Shown here piece by piece: positions 8,283 through 17,576 of a stretch of 35,681 nt of DNA (position 1 is its first letter; every line of letters begins with the position of its first letter). Under the pieces are notes generated by a model. It had not been told where the DNA came from. It ran no database searches and saw only the letters and a list, made by a program, of their open reading frames with translations. The position numbers and the translations under genes were made by a program. This DNA is from Candidatus Terrybacteria bacterium RIFCSPHIGHO2_01_FULL_43_35. GTDB lineage: Bacteria; Patescibacteriota; Minisyncoccia; Terrybacterales; GWB1-40-14. Location of the stretch: NCBI GenBank assembly GCA_001822815.1, contig MHSR01000024.1, forward strand, positions 1 to 35,681, given 5' to 3'.

Positions 8283-10706
8283 TTACAAAATGACAAAAGA
8301 GGCTATCTTATCTCCTGGCACCAGTTTCATTAGACGAACACCTTGAGTTGTCCGAGCTCGTTTGGGTATGGTTGAAAGAGGAGTTCTTATAACTTGCCCC
8401 TTAATTGAAACTACGATTAATTCTTCCTCCTTGCCGATTAAAATGTGACCGCCTACTAAGGGCCCGGTTTTGGCAGTAACCTGCATGGCCTTAATGCCAG
8501 CGCCACCACGCTTTTGTTTACGATATTGAGATAAATCTGTGCGTTTACCAAAACCGTTTTCGGAAACAATCAAAACATCGCCCTTGCCGTCCTGAATTAC
8601 GCCTATATCAACCACTTCATCAGCTTGAGCCATAGCAACACCACGCACGCCAAGAGCCGTGCGTCCCAAAGGCCTTAAATCTTTTTCGGGGAAGCGAACT
8701 GCTTTGCCTTTACGCGTTATCAAAAATATCTCGTTATCGCCTTTAGTCGAAACAGCGCCCACCAACTCATCCCCTTTTTGAAGAGCTAAGGCCGTGATCC
8801 CGTTTTTTCTAACATTAGCAAAATCAACAATTTTACTGCGCTTGATAACTCCTTTTTGAGTGACGAGAAAAAGATATTGAGGCGGACTCTCTTTAGGTAT
8901 AGGAACCAAGGCTGAAATTACCTCCTGCGGTCCTAAAGACAAAAAATTGGCTACGGCCTTGCCGCGACTAGTTCTAGTGCCTTCGGGAACATCCCACACC
9001 ATAACCCGGAATACACGACCCTTGCTTGAAAAACATAACAGGGCATCATGGTTGTTGCCGAATACAAAATCCAATACCGCATCTTCTTCTTTAACCTCCA
9101 TACCGGCGACTCCCCTGCCGCCACGTTTCTGCGTCCTAAACTGCGTTGGAGAAACGCGTTTGATAAACCCATCGGCGGTCAACACAATTATCACATCTTC
9201 GGGCACAATAAGATCTGCGTCTGTAACTTTTCCAAGCGCGGCAGACTCTATATAAGTGCGGCGCTCGTCACCAAAACGTTTCCTCAAATCTATCAACTCT
9301 TCTTCAATAACGACATCTAATTTTTTGGGACTGCCTAAAATTTCCTCAAAACCCTTAATCAATAATTTTTTAGCTTTCAATTCTTGCATCAAGCGCTCTC
9401 GTTCAAGACGAGCCAAGCTAGATAGAGGTAGGGCCAAAATGGCAGCGGCTTGCCGGTCGCTGAATCCGAACTTTTTACGCAGATTAACGTGAGCGTCTTC
9501 CTTATTGGCCGAAGATTTAATAAGTTTTATTATCGCGTCTATATGGTCAAGTGCCTTAACCAGGCCTTCAAGTATATGCGCCCGCTCTTTGGCCTTAGTT
9601 AGCTCGTATTGTGTGCGCTTGCGCACAACCTCCCGGCGGTGTTTTATATATTCCTCCAATACCGACTTTAAAGTTAAAACCTGGGGCTGCAAGCCATCCA
9701 CCAACGCGAGCATGTTTAAATGAAAAGTTTTCTGTAAATCAGTCATGTGGAATAGGGCATTGAGAATTTTTTGCGCATGTCCGTCGGATTTCAGATCAAT
9801 GACTACACGCAAACCTTCTTTATCTGACTCGTCTCTCACGTCTCTTATCCCCTCTAATTTCTTGTTGTGCACCAGATTAGCTATCTGTTCAATCAAATCA
9901 GCCTTAATAACTTGGAAGGGAATCTCAGAAATTATTATCTGTCTTGCTCTCTTGCCGCCTTCAATTATTTCGGCCTTACCCCTAACAACAATAGGACCTC
10001 GGCCTTGTGCATATGCTTGTGATATATCTGAAGAACCGTAAATTATTCCGCCGGTCGGGAAATCGGGACCTTTGATGAATTTCATAAGCTCATCATGTTT
10101 TGTTTGCGGATGACTCAACAAATGAATAGCACCGTCTATAACTTCAGAAATATTATGCGGCGGAATATTTGTTGCCATACCTACGGCAATTCCAACGCTT
10201 CCATTTAAAAGAAGATTTGGCAATTTAGCCGGCAGCACTTTGGGCTCTTGCCTTACGCCGTCATAATTTGGAACAAATTGTACGGTTTCTTTTTCAATAT
10301 CGGAAAGAAGTTCTTCGGCTACGGTGGTCAAGCGGCTTTCTGTATAACGCATAGCTGCGGCCGCGTCTCCATCTATTGAACCGAAATTGCCCTGCCCAGA
10401 TACGAGCGTATAACGCAGAGAGAAATTCTGCGCCATTCTTACCAATGCATCATAAACAGCAACATCACCATGCGGATGGTACTTACCCAATACTTCACCC
10501 ACAACAGCGGCGCATTTTCTGAATTTTACGGCGTGCCCAAGACCCATTTCGTGCATGGCAAAAAGTATCCTCCTATGCACGGGTTTCAAGCCGTCACGCA
10601 CGTCGGGTAATGCGCGCGCAACAATTACGCTCATGGCATAATCAAGATATGACGATTGAATCTCGTCTGAAATATCCTTTTTTTGTACGGCCCCTATATC
10701 GGACAT
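8283..10706 (-). CDS. gyrA: DNA gyrase subunit A
   Basis: [50 protein letters not shown]; GyrA-box-like QKRGGRG. Confidence 0.95.
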   Translation of the reverse strand: MSDIGAVQKKDISDEIQSSYLDYAMSVIVARALPDVRDGLKPVHRRILFAMHEMGLGHAVKFRKCAAVVGEVLGKYHPHGDVAVYDALVRMAQNFSLRYTLVSGQGNFGSIDGDAAAAMRYTESRLTTVAEELLSDIEKETVQFVPNYDGVRQEPKVLPAKLPNLLLNGSVGIAVGMATNIPPHNISEVIDGAIHLLSHPQTKHDELMKFIKGPDFPTGGIIYGSSDISQAYAQGRGPIVVRGKAEIIEGGKRARQIIISEIPFQVIKADLIEQIANLVHNKKLEGIRDVRDESDKEGLRVVIDLKSDGHAQKILNALFHMTDLQKTFHLNMLALVDGLQPQVLTLKSVLEEYIKHRREVVRKRTQYELTKAKERAHILEGLVKALDHIDAIIKLIKSSANKEDAHVNLRKKFGFSDRQAAAILALPLSSLARLERERLMQELKAKKLLIKGFEEILGSPKKLDVVIEEELIDLRKRFGDERRTYIESAALGKVTDADLIVPEDVIIVLTADGFIKRVSPTQFRTQKRGGRGVAGMEVKEEDAVLDFVFGNNHDALLCFSSKGRVFRVMVWDVPEGTRTSRGKAVANFLSLGPQEVISALVPIPKESPPQYLFLVTQKGVIKRSKIVDFANVRKNGITALALQKGDELVGAVSTKGDNEIFLITRKGKAVRFPEKDLRPLGRTALGVRGVAMAQADEVVDIGVIQDGKGDVLIVSENGFGKRTDLSQYRKQKRGGAGIKAMQVTAKTGPLVGGHILIGKEEELIVVSIKGQVIRTPLSTIPKRARTTQGVRLMKLVPGDKIASFVIL

Positions 10707-10749
10707 GGTTTAAATTAAAAAGTTAAAAAGAAGAATTTAAAATCTTAGT

Positions 10750-11187
10750 TCAATTACCGCCTGAAGCAACTGGCGCATTTTGTACATCGGGTTGAATAGC
10801 GTCATTTTGCTCCTGGCCTTGCGTAGTATTTGGGACGACATCCTGCGCCGGTTCGCTTGCGGCATTGTTCTGCTGTTCCATATTAAAAATCTGCGATTGA
10901 AGATCATTATATTGCGGATTCTCGCTGTTGAATCTGTCTATAGAAGAATTAAAGATGTCCTTAAGGTTCGGTAAAGACTGCATATTTTCTTTGGTATCTG
11001 CGCCGCCAGATTGGTCATCTTTACTGCCGGGAGAAGATATGTTGATAGTCATAACCCAACCTATAAAAAACATGAGCATAAAAACAAAAACGGCTACGGC
11101 ACGTAGTAGCCTGCGCGAGCCTTCCGGCATCATCCTTAATCTTTCTACTGCTCTGATAACCGCTGCTTGATGATAATTGATTGACAT
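10750..11187 (-). CDS. Hypothetical single-TM protein with Gln/Asn-rich tail
   Basis: Intact ORF; one TM helix (AVAVFVFMLMFFIGWVMTI). Confidence 0.6.
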   Translation of the reverse strand: MSINYHQAAVIRAVERLRMMPEGSRRLLRAVAVFVFMLMFFIGWVMTINISSPGSKDDQSGGADTKENMQSLPNLKDIFNSSIDRFNSENPQYNDLQSQIFNMEQQNNAASEPAQDVVPNTTQGQEQNDAIQPDVQNAPVASGGN

Positions 11188-11199
11188 AAGACTAGATTA

Positions 11200-11805
11200 T
11201 TAAACTTTCAAATGGATTATCTGGAGTTCCTCGGGCAAGTCTTTCTTCCTTATAGAAAATTTATCCAAAGTTTCTGCGTTTTTAACGCCGGCTTCCTCAA
11301 AAAAATCTCGCATGGTTTTTTCTTCTCTGGCAAAAGGTATGGTTAATTTTGGCTCAACTGCATTCATTAAAGATACGGCGGTGGCAGCATCGGGTGAAAT
11401 ATATTTTCCGTTCTTTTCCTGATTCAGCGGCAGGAGAAAAATATCTATTTCACCTATATCGTCAAATTCTTTATCACTTAAAGGCCGCGTGGGAAGCGCC
11501 GGCAACCAAAGAACATTCATATTTTCTACATGGATTTTTACCGCAGCTCCGAATGAACCAGAGATGTTTGCGGGTACGGCATAAATACTAAAACCGGCCA
11601 ATTCGTATTCACCAGGACCGATTATGGCAAAAACACCTTCGTTTGGTTTAACGTCTTGCGGCACTACAACAATAGCCGCACGCTCTTCCATAGCGTGCGA
11701 CCTGCTTGTCTTGTCTTGCGGGAAAAAAATTAATGACTTGGATTCTTCTCCTCTTTCGCGCGTTTCAATGCCGAGACAAGCATTCCCATACCAAGTAATA
11801 ACCAT
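11200..11805 (-). CDS. Divergent metallo-beta-lactamase-fold protein (UlaG-like), tentative
   Basis: N-terminal ITWYGNACLGIET and later ALPTRPLSDKEFDDIGEIDIFLLPL resemble MBL-fold proteins; metal ligands not obvious. Confidence 0.5.
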   Translation of the reverse strand: MVITWYGNACLGIETRERGEESKSLIFFPQDKTSRSHAMEERAAIVVVPQDVKPNEGVFAIIGPGEYELAGFSIYAVPANISGSFGAAVKIHVENMNVLWLPALPTRPLSDKEFDDIGEIDIFLLPLNQEKNGKYISPDAATAVSLMNAVEPKLTIPFAREEKTMRDFFEEAGVKNAETLDKFSIRKKDLPEELQIIHLKV

Positions 11806-12101
11806 AATAGCTTACAGTATAACAGAAATGAGCTTAATATCAAATCCAGATTCCAAAGCTCAAATATCAATTCACGAATCCGACTTCGCTCCCTTGACCT
11901 CTTCGAGTCTGGAGACTCTTCAGACGTTCGTCCCGAGGGCGTTTCTTGATTATTGCATCTTAATTCTATGGCATTTTTACTATATGACACCAAATGGGTA
12001 TGTCGCCGCTCAATTTTGTTGGAAAAATTATTACTCTCTCTTGCGCTACGCAACAAACTCCTCTATGATACTTCCGATAACAAGGAGGTGACGAGTAAAA
12101 A

Positions 12102-13418
12102 ATGGATTTATTAAACAAATTAACTTCGGCTTTCAACGCTTCCGATAAACTCGAGAAAGAAGATGATTCTGCGGCCACAGATACGCCGGCCGTTTTAAAG
12201 CACACGCGCAACAACGATGTGCTAAAAAGCATGCTCAATAACCAACCAGCGCCTTTAAAAACCGGTGACGTGGCAACAGGGACGCTTATAGGCAGAGGCG
12301 TAGCCACCATTTTTGTTGATCTTGGAGCTAAAGGAACCGGAATAATTTTCGGTCGGGAATTTTATCAAGCCCAGGATCTACTTCGCGGGATCAACAAAGG
12401 CGACAACATTTCTGGTAAAGTTGTTGATCCGGACAATGACGATGGATATGTGGAGCTTTCGGTGAAGGATGCCGGAAGAGAAATGGTCTGGCAAAGGTTA
12501 GACGAACACAAGAAATTAGGAACCAACCTTAAAGTTAAGATCACCGCTGCAAACCGCGGCGGACTCGTCGCACAAGTTGAAGGTATGCAAGCTTTCTTAC
12601 CCGTTTCTCAACTTTCGGCGACTCATTATCCAAGGGTAGAGGGCGGCGACAAAGACAAGATATACGGTGAGCTTCAAAAATTTGTCGGCCAGGAATTTGA
12701 AGTGCAAATATTGGATTTCTCTCCGCAGGAGCAAAAATTAATTTTATCCGAGAAGGCCGTTGAAAAAACAGAGCTTTCCGGATTGCTTAAAGATTATAAA
12801 GTTGGGGATATGGTAGAAGGAACCGTGTCGGGCATAGTAGATTTTGGAATTTTCCTGCGTTTCGGCCCCGACGATCGCCTTGAAGGCTTGGCTCATATTT
12901 CAGAACTTGACTGGCAGATGGTCCAAGACCCCGGCAGTTTATTCGGTGTCGGCGAAAAAATAAAAGCAAAAATTATAGAAATTGCCGATGGCCGCGTATC
13001 TTTATCGGTAAAAGCCTTAAAGCCAGATCCTTGGCAGGATATAGCCGAACGCTTTCCCAAGGGTGCTGAAGTTGGCGGTAAGGTAATTAAATTTTCGCCT
13101 TTCGGAGCCTTCGTTGAACTAGCGCCAAACATACAGGCGCTGATACATATTTCTGAATTCGGTAATGAAATGCGCATGAAAGAGGTTCTTGAGCTTGATA
13201 AAACTTTCAACTTCAGAGTTGCTTCCATTGATTCCAAAGAGCATCGCATGAGTCTAAAGTTAGCCAAAGAAGAAGAACAGCAAACAAATTCTGAAACAGT
13301 AAAAGAAGACATCGAATCAGATGTTAAAGAAGCAAAGGTCCAAGAAGTCAAAGAAAAAGAAACTTCTCAAGAGAGCACCGAGCAAAAAACAGAACAGGAT
13401 ACCGGCGCGCAGGAATAA
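12102..13418 (+). CDS. rpsA: S1 RNA-binding-domain protein (ribosomal protein S1-like)
   Basis: AAGGAGG RBS; four S1 modules (GDVATGTLIGRGVATIFVDLG; GTVSGIVDFGIFLRFG; GKVIKFSPFGAFVELA); acidic tail. Confidence 0.85.
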   Translation: MDLLNKLTSAFNASDKLEKEDDSAATDTPAVLKHTRNNDVLKSMLNNQPAPLKTGDVATGTLIGRGVATIFVDLGAKGTGIIFGREFYQAQDLLRGINKGDNISGKVVDPDNDDGYVELSVKDAGREMVWQRLDEHKKLGTNLKVKITAANRGGLVAQVEGMQAFLPVSQLSATHYPRVEGGDKDKIYGELQKFVGQEFEVQILDFSPQEQKLILSEKAVEKTELSGLLKDYKVGDMVEGTVSGIVDFGIFLRFGPDDRLEGLAHISELDWQMVQDPGSLFGVGEKIKAKIIEIADGRVSLSVKALKPDPWQDIAERFPKGAEVGGKVIKFSPFGAFVELAPNIQALIHISEFGNEMRMKEVLELDKTFNFRVASIDSKEHRMSLKLAKEEEQQTNSETVKEDIESDVKEAKVQEVKEKETSQESTEQKTEQDTGAQE

Positions 13419-13430
13419 TGGCGTATTTTA

Positions 13431-13460
13431 AAGCAACCCCGCTTTAAAGCGGGGTTGCTT
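13431..13460. terminator. Perfect 30-bp palindrome, terminator
   Basis: AAGCAACCCCGCTTTAAAGCGGGGTTGCTT directly after the S1 gene. Confidence 0.8.
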
Positions 13461-13464
13461 TCAT

Positions 13465-13493
13465 TTGACAAATTATTATTTTCCTGATATAAT
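13465..13493 (+). promoter_or_regulatory. Consensus promoter for the beta-CASP RNase gene
   Basis: TTGACA - 17 bp - TATAAT. Confidence 0.75.
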
Positions 13494-13591
13494 TAAACAA
13501 ACGATTTAACCAGTGTCATGCCGCTTTTTGAGACATGGTACTGGTTAGGTCTTTTACATAAAACAAAAACTGACAGCAACAAGGAGAAGAA

Positions 13592-14995
13592 GTGCGAAGA
13601 TACAGACAGTTTGGTGAAATCCGTGGCATCGGAGCCACGTCCCATGTACTTGATATTGAAGACAAACGCATCGTTGTTGACTGGGGCGTTGAGTTTGAAC
13701 GCAATGCCTCGGGTTCAAATACTTCCTTGCCGCCAAGCGGCAACTGGCTTGTAGGCGAGAAGGTGGACGCGATCATAGTGAGCCATGCGCACATGGACCA
13801 CATAGGAGCTATGCCTCGTCTTGCCGCCAAGCATCCGGAAGCAACCATCTACATCTCTGCTCAAGCTCTTGCCGCAGGAGAAATCCTTCTGAACGATTCC
13901 TTAAAGATCGCTCGGCAGGAAACACGTGCGGCAAGAGATGCCGGACATGAACCGCCGATAGAGATCTTCAATGCGTGGGAGCTCAATGCTTTCCTGCATA
14001 GTCCCGCACTTGAGGTTGTCGATAGTCCAACCTGGTTTGAACCATGGGAAGGATGGAAGATCGGCTTTCATCCAGCTGGACACGACACCGGAGCCATGAT
14101 GACCTTAATCGTTCCTCCACAGGAGGGGCCGGTCATAATCACCGGAGACATCTCAAGCCACGATCAGGAAATCGTGCCAGGCGTGATGTTGCCTGACCGC
14201 GCATTCAGTGAAGACTTTCTTGACTTGCCTGGCTTGGTGCTCATCACCGAATCTACCAACGGCAATCGCAAGTCGCCGGGGCCGCGCAGTGAAATCAAGA
14301 AAGAGTTGATCAGAGTCAGCCGCATAGTTGAGGCGAGAGGCGGAGTTATCCTCTGCGCCGCTTTTGCCAAGAACCGCAGTGGTAACCTAACGCTGATATT
14401 TGTTGAAGCCGGAATCGTGCCGCACATTGACGGGCTCGCCCGCATCCTCGTGCCAACAGAGATTCCTTATCTTCAACAGCTGATCGATGAAAAGAAGGTT
14501 GCCTTGTTTGGTCGGGGCAAGAGCGAAATTGAACGAGAGGCGACTGATCAACATCGTAAGATGGTTGATCGGGGCGAAGACGCCGTCTGCAACCTCAAGT
14601 TCTCGCCCATCATCTCGCCTTCAGCCGACCTGGAGAAAGGGTTTGGCGTTAAGCACGCACAGCGCATTCTGGAAGATCCTAGAAACGCCGTGTTCTTCGC
14701 GGGCCACATATTCGAAGGAACAGTGGCTGAACAAATCCTCAACATCAAGCGTGGCCGCACTGTGAAACTGGGCGACCAGATAGTAAACGTCCGGTGCGAT
14801 GTCTTTCACTTCGATTTAAGCGGACACGACTACCAGGAAGCACTGGTTGAGCGCGTCCGTCTAGCGCATCCCGAGACGGTGATTCTTCACCACGGCAGTC
14901 TTGAGGCCTGCGACGCGCTGACAGGAGCAATCAAGACTCTCCCTGACGCTCCACGAGTTGAGCGTGGCGAGTACTTGAGCGATATTGAACTGTAA
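13592..14995 (+). CDS. Metallo-beta-lactamase/beta-CASP-family RNase (CPSF/RNase J-like)
   Basis: GTG start with AAGGAG RBS; HAHMDHIGAMP, GHDTGAMM, ITGDIS, C-terminal HFDLSGH and HHGSLEA. Confidence 0.8.
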   Translation: MRRYRQFGEIRGIGATSHVLDIEDKRIVVDWGVEFERNASGSNTSLPPSGNWLVGEKVDAIIVSHAHMDHIGAMPRLAAKHPEATIYISAQALAAGEILLNDSLKIARQETRAARDAGHEPPIEIFNAWELNAFLHSPALEVVDSPTWFEPWEGWKIGFHPAGHDTGAMMTLIVPPQEGPVIITGDISSHDQEIVPGVMLPDRAFSEDFLDLPGLVLITESTNGNRKSPGPRSEIKKELIRVSRIVEARGGVILCAAFAKNRSGNLTLIFVEAGIVPHIDGLARILVPTEIPYLQQLIDEKKVALFGRGKSEIEREATDQHRKMVDRGEDAVCNLKFSPIISPSADLEKGFGVKHAQRILEDPRNAVFFAGHIFEGTVAEQILNIKRGRTVKLGDQIVNVRCDVFHFDLSGHDYQEALVERVRLAHPETVILHHGSLEACDALTGAIKTLPDAPRVERGEYLSDIEL

Positions 14996-15011
14996 ACTAA
15001 ATTCTTTCCAT

Positions 15012-15043
15012 GAGCCCCAAACTTGAAAAAGTTTGGGGCTTTT
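15012..15043 (+). terminator. Rho-independent terminator
   Basis: GAGCCCCAAACTTGAAAAAGTTTGGGGCTTTT. Confidence 0.85.
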
Positions 15044-15048
15044 ACTTA

Positions 15049-15080
15049 CCCAGCTCCAGTTTTGAAAAACTGGGGCTGGG
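15049..15080. repeat. Hairpin of the CCCAGCCCC family, right arm abuts TTGACA
   Basis: CCCAGCTCCAGTTTTG/AAAAACTGGGGCTGGG, 14 of 16 arm positions complementary. Confidence 0.75.
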
Positions 15081-15109
15081 TTGACAAAAGACGTTTTTTA
15101 TGCTAATAT
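15081..15109 (+). promoter_or_regulatory. Near-consensus promoter
   Basis: TTGACA (15081) - 17 bp - TAATAT (15104). Confidence 0.75.
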
Positions 15110-15324
15110 TGAATAGTCAGCTGGTTGGCTGATCCAAACCAAGTAATTCCTACATGGAGGGACTGCTATAACGAATTAAGCCATACCATCTATCCTCTCT
15201 TGCTTAAAGCTTGAGAGAACACGCGGTCCTTAAAAGACCGTTAGCACCTCGACAACAAAACCACTCGGACGCAAGGTGGAACATCCTTGTGAACGAAACA
15301 GCGAACGAAAGGATACACGCTGTC

Positions 15325-16554
15325 ATGTCTGAAGAGACTACCACCGCTTCGGCTAAGGCCGAAATCAAGGACGTCCACGCTCTCGTTGCCAGCGCACTGC
15401 GCCGGCAGGAGCATGAGGCGAACCGCGAGCCCATCAACAGCGCACGCGAGCTGACCCTGGAGCGCCAGAAGCTCGAGGGCGAGATCAAGAAGCTCCAGAG
15501 CGTCCCTGACTGGGAGGAGATCCCCGAGCTGGACTTGCAGGTCAATCTGCGCCAGGATCGGATCGAGGCCATCGACAAGGATCTGGAGGCCATCAGCAGC
15601 GAGAACGTCGGCATCGCCGCGTTCCGCAACGCTGTCGCCGTCTTCACGTCCTACCATAAGGAAGACGGTCAGACCGTCTTCGCCTTCGACGGAGTATCGG
15701 ATGTCCGCGCCTACGGCCGGGCTTTCCACGATCTCCTGTCCGTCACCGAGAGCGAACTCGTCTCTCAGGACGAGATGCAGTCTGTCCAGAACAACCCCGA
15801 TCTCCGCAAGCAGCTCATGCTGTGCCGCTACGATCGGGATTGCCGCGAAAACGTCTACACGTTCACGCGGATCCAGGCCGACGGCTCGACCAAGACGATC
15901 GAACTCAAGGGCAAGGAGTTCCGCTTCAAGCGGTACACCGGAAGCCCACAGCTCCGCTTCACCACCTGGATGGTCCAGAGCGTTCTCCGGCATCTCCAGG
16001 AGTTGGGTGCGGCGGCCGCCGAAGAGATGCAGGCGCATCGCGATGCGGCCAACAAGAGCATCACGAGCATCAAGCAGATCATCACCAAGGATGACTCTCC
16101 GATGCTCGGCGTTGCGGTCCTGGATGTCGAAGGTGACTTCGGTCGCCCCGACAACCGCAGGACATTCAAGGGCACGGTTGCCCTTGAGTCCACGTCAGAA
16201 GGGGTCACCCTTCGGGCGGTCGCTGGACCGCTGGCCAGCCGGCTCAACGACTACAACCCGGAAACGGGCGAGTCCACGACCCTGGTCGGCACCTTCTGGC
16301 CCCGTGGCGAGAAGATCCATCCCAAGGTCTGGCATCTGCGCGATCAGGGTTCGGCCTCAACCGCCGACTCTGACTCAGGCCAGACTCGGATGAACGATTC
16401 CTACGTCTCGACCAGCGAAGACTTCGAGGTCGAGTCACCTCTGGCAAAGCTTGCCGACTTGAAGGGTTCAAGCCGACGCGGTCAGAGCAAGCGGACCGAA
16501 ACGCCGAAGCGCAACCCGCGCCGGCGCAAGAATCAGGTCGTCGACAAGGAGTAA
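15325..16554 (+). CDS. Hypothetical protein, GC-rich coding sequence, basic C-terminus
   Basis: Intact ORF (track start 15211; MSEETTT at 15325 preferred because the upstream part looks like a structured leader); KRTETPKRNPRRRKNQ tail. Confidence 0.7.
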   Translation: MSEETTTASAKAEIKDVHALVASALRRQEHEANREPINSARELTLERQKLEGEIKKLQSVPDWEEIPELDLQVNLRQDRIEAIDKDLEAISSENVGIAAFRNAVAVFTSYHKEDGQTVFAFDGVSDVRAYGRAFHDLLSVTESELVSQDEMQSVQNNPDLRKQLMLCRYDRDCRENVYTFTRIQADGSTKTIELKGKEFRFKRYTGSPQLRFTTWMVQSVLRHLQELGAAAAEEMQAHRDAANKSITSIKQIITKDDSPMLGVAVLDVEGDFGRPDNRRTFKGTVALESTSEGVTLRAVAGPLASRLNDYNPETGESTTLVGTFWPRGEKIHPKVWHLRDQGSASTADSDSGQTRMNDSYVSTSEDFEVESPLAKLADLKGSSRRGQSKRTETPKRNPRRRKNQVVDKE

Positions 16555-16581
16555 GCTCTAGCAAAGAGCTTACTGCTCACT

Positions 16582-16630
16582 AGCCCCGTGTCTGAAACTC
16601 ACCAAGAGTTTCAGACGCGGGGTTCTTTTT
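16582..16630 (+). terminator. Rho-independent terminator
   Basis: AGCCCCGTGTCTGAAACTC-ACCAA-GAGTTTCAGACGCGGGGTTCTTTTTT. Confidence 0.85.
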
Positions 16631-16654
16631 TAATTTGAAGTTGTTTGGGCTATA

Positions 16655-16781
16655 ACCCCGTTAGAAATTTACGATGATATTTAGCCGTGATAAATGGGAC
16701 GTCCTTTCCCAACCGTTGCGCATGCCCAGAGGATAAACTTTACAGCAATATTCGATGATTGCTGTAAATTTCTAACGGGGT
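16655..16781. mobile_element. MITE-like 127-bp element with 18-bp perfect terminal inverted repeats
   Basis: ACCCCGTTAGAAATTTAC ... GTAAATTTCTAACGGGGT; flanked by ATA on both sides; no ORF inside. Confidence 0.6.
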
Positions 16782-16797
16782 ATAATCAAGCTTAGAA

Positions 16798-17532
16798 ATG
16801 AAAAAGCTGAAAAATAAAAAGGCTATTGTTGTTATCGCTTTTGGCGGATCGGTTCTTGCTCCCAAAGACCTTGATATTGCACTGCTAGCAAAACTTCGTT
16901 CTTTACTCCTTGCATCAATTAAATCACAAAAATCTAAATTCGTTATTGTTGTCGGCGGCGGAAACCCGGCCAGAAAATATCAGGCTATCGCCAAAAAACT
17001 AAACCCCACCGCAATGCAAGCCGACCTCGACCGTATCGGTATAGCTTCAACCAAACTTAATGCGGAATTAATACGGGTTATATTCGGTAAAAATTCTCAT
17101 TCAAAAATAATCGATTCTGAATCATTGGTTAAAAATACAAAATCTCCTTTAACTGTCATATCCGGCTGGAATCCCGGCTATTCAACCGACGCCGTAGCCG
17201 TCAGAACGGCCAAAAAGCTTAAAATAGGTGCGGTGATTATTGCCGGAAAGCCCGCTTACGTTTATAACAAAGACTTCACTAAATTTAATAACGCCAAACC
17301 ATTTGCCTATATTTCTTGGGCTAACTATATAAAACTTATTCCCAAACAGTGGTCGCCGGGATTAAAGACGCCAGTTGATCCCATAGCCGCCAAAGAAGCG
17401 CGGCTCCACAATATTGACGCCATAGTAATAAGCGGAAAGGATATGAAAAATATCGCTTCTCTGCTTAGAGGTCGCGCCTTCCGCGGAACACTAATTTCAA
17501 ACCGCCCGCGACAAGGTATTGCCCAAAAATAG
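16798..17532 (+). CDS. pyrH: Amino-acid-kinase-family UMP kinase
   Basis: IAFGGSVLAP, VIVVGGGNPARKY, ISGWNPGYSTDAVAVRTAKKL, TPVDPIAAKEA. Confidence 0.75.
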   Translation: MKKLKNKKAIVVIAFGGSVLAPKDLDIALLAKLRSLLLASIKSQKSKFVIVVGGGNPARKYQAIAKKLNPTAMQADLDRIGIASTKLNAELIRVIFGKNSHSKIIDSESLVKNTKSPLTVISGWNPGYSTDAVAVRTAKKLKIGAVIIAGKPAYVYNKDFTKFNNAKPFAYISWANYIKLIPKQWSPGLKTPVDPIAAKEARLHNIDAIVISGKDMKNIASLLRGRAFRGTLISNRPRQGIAQK

Positions 17533-17576
17533 TTTTGCGCTTACAATAAGGCCTTGTTCAAGGTAGTCTCAATTCA

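Noticed and set aside
8283-10706. Topoisomerase IV subunit A (parC) instead of gyrA
   Set aside because: A GyrA-box-like QKRGGRG and whole-protein similarity favour gyrA.
15241-16393. Long alternative-frame ORFs (265 aa minus, 230 aa plus) over the GC-rich orphan gene
   Set aside because: GC-rich codon bias suppresses stops in other frames; the + frame ending at 16554 has the promoter, leader and terminator.
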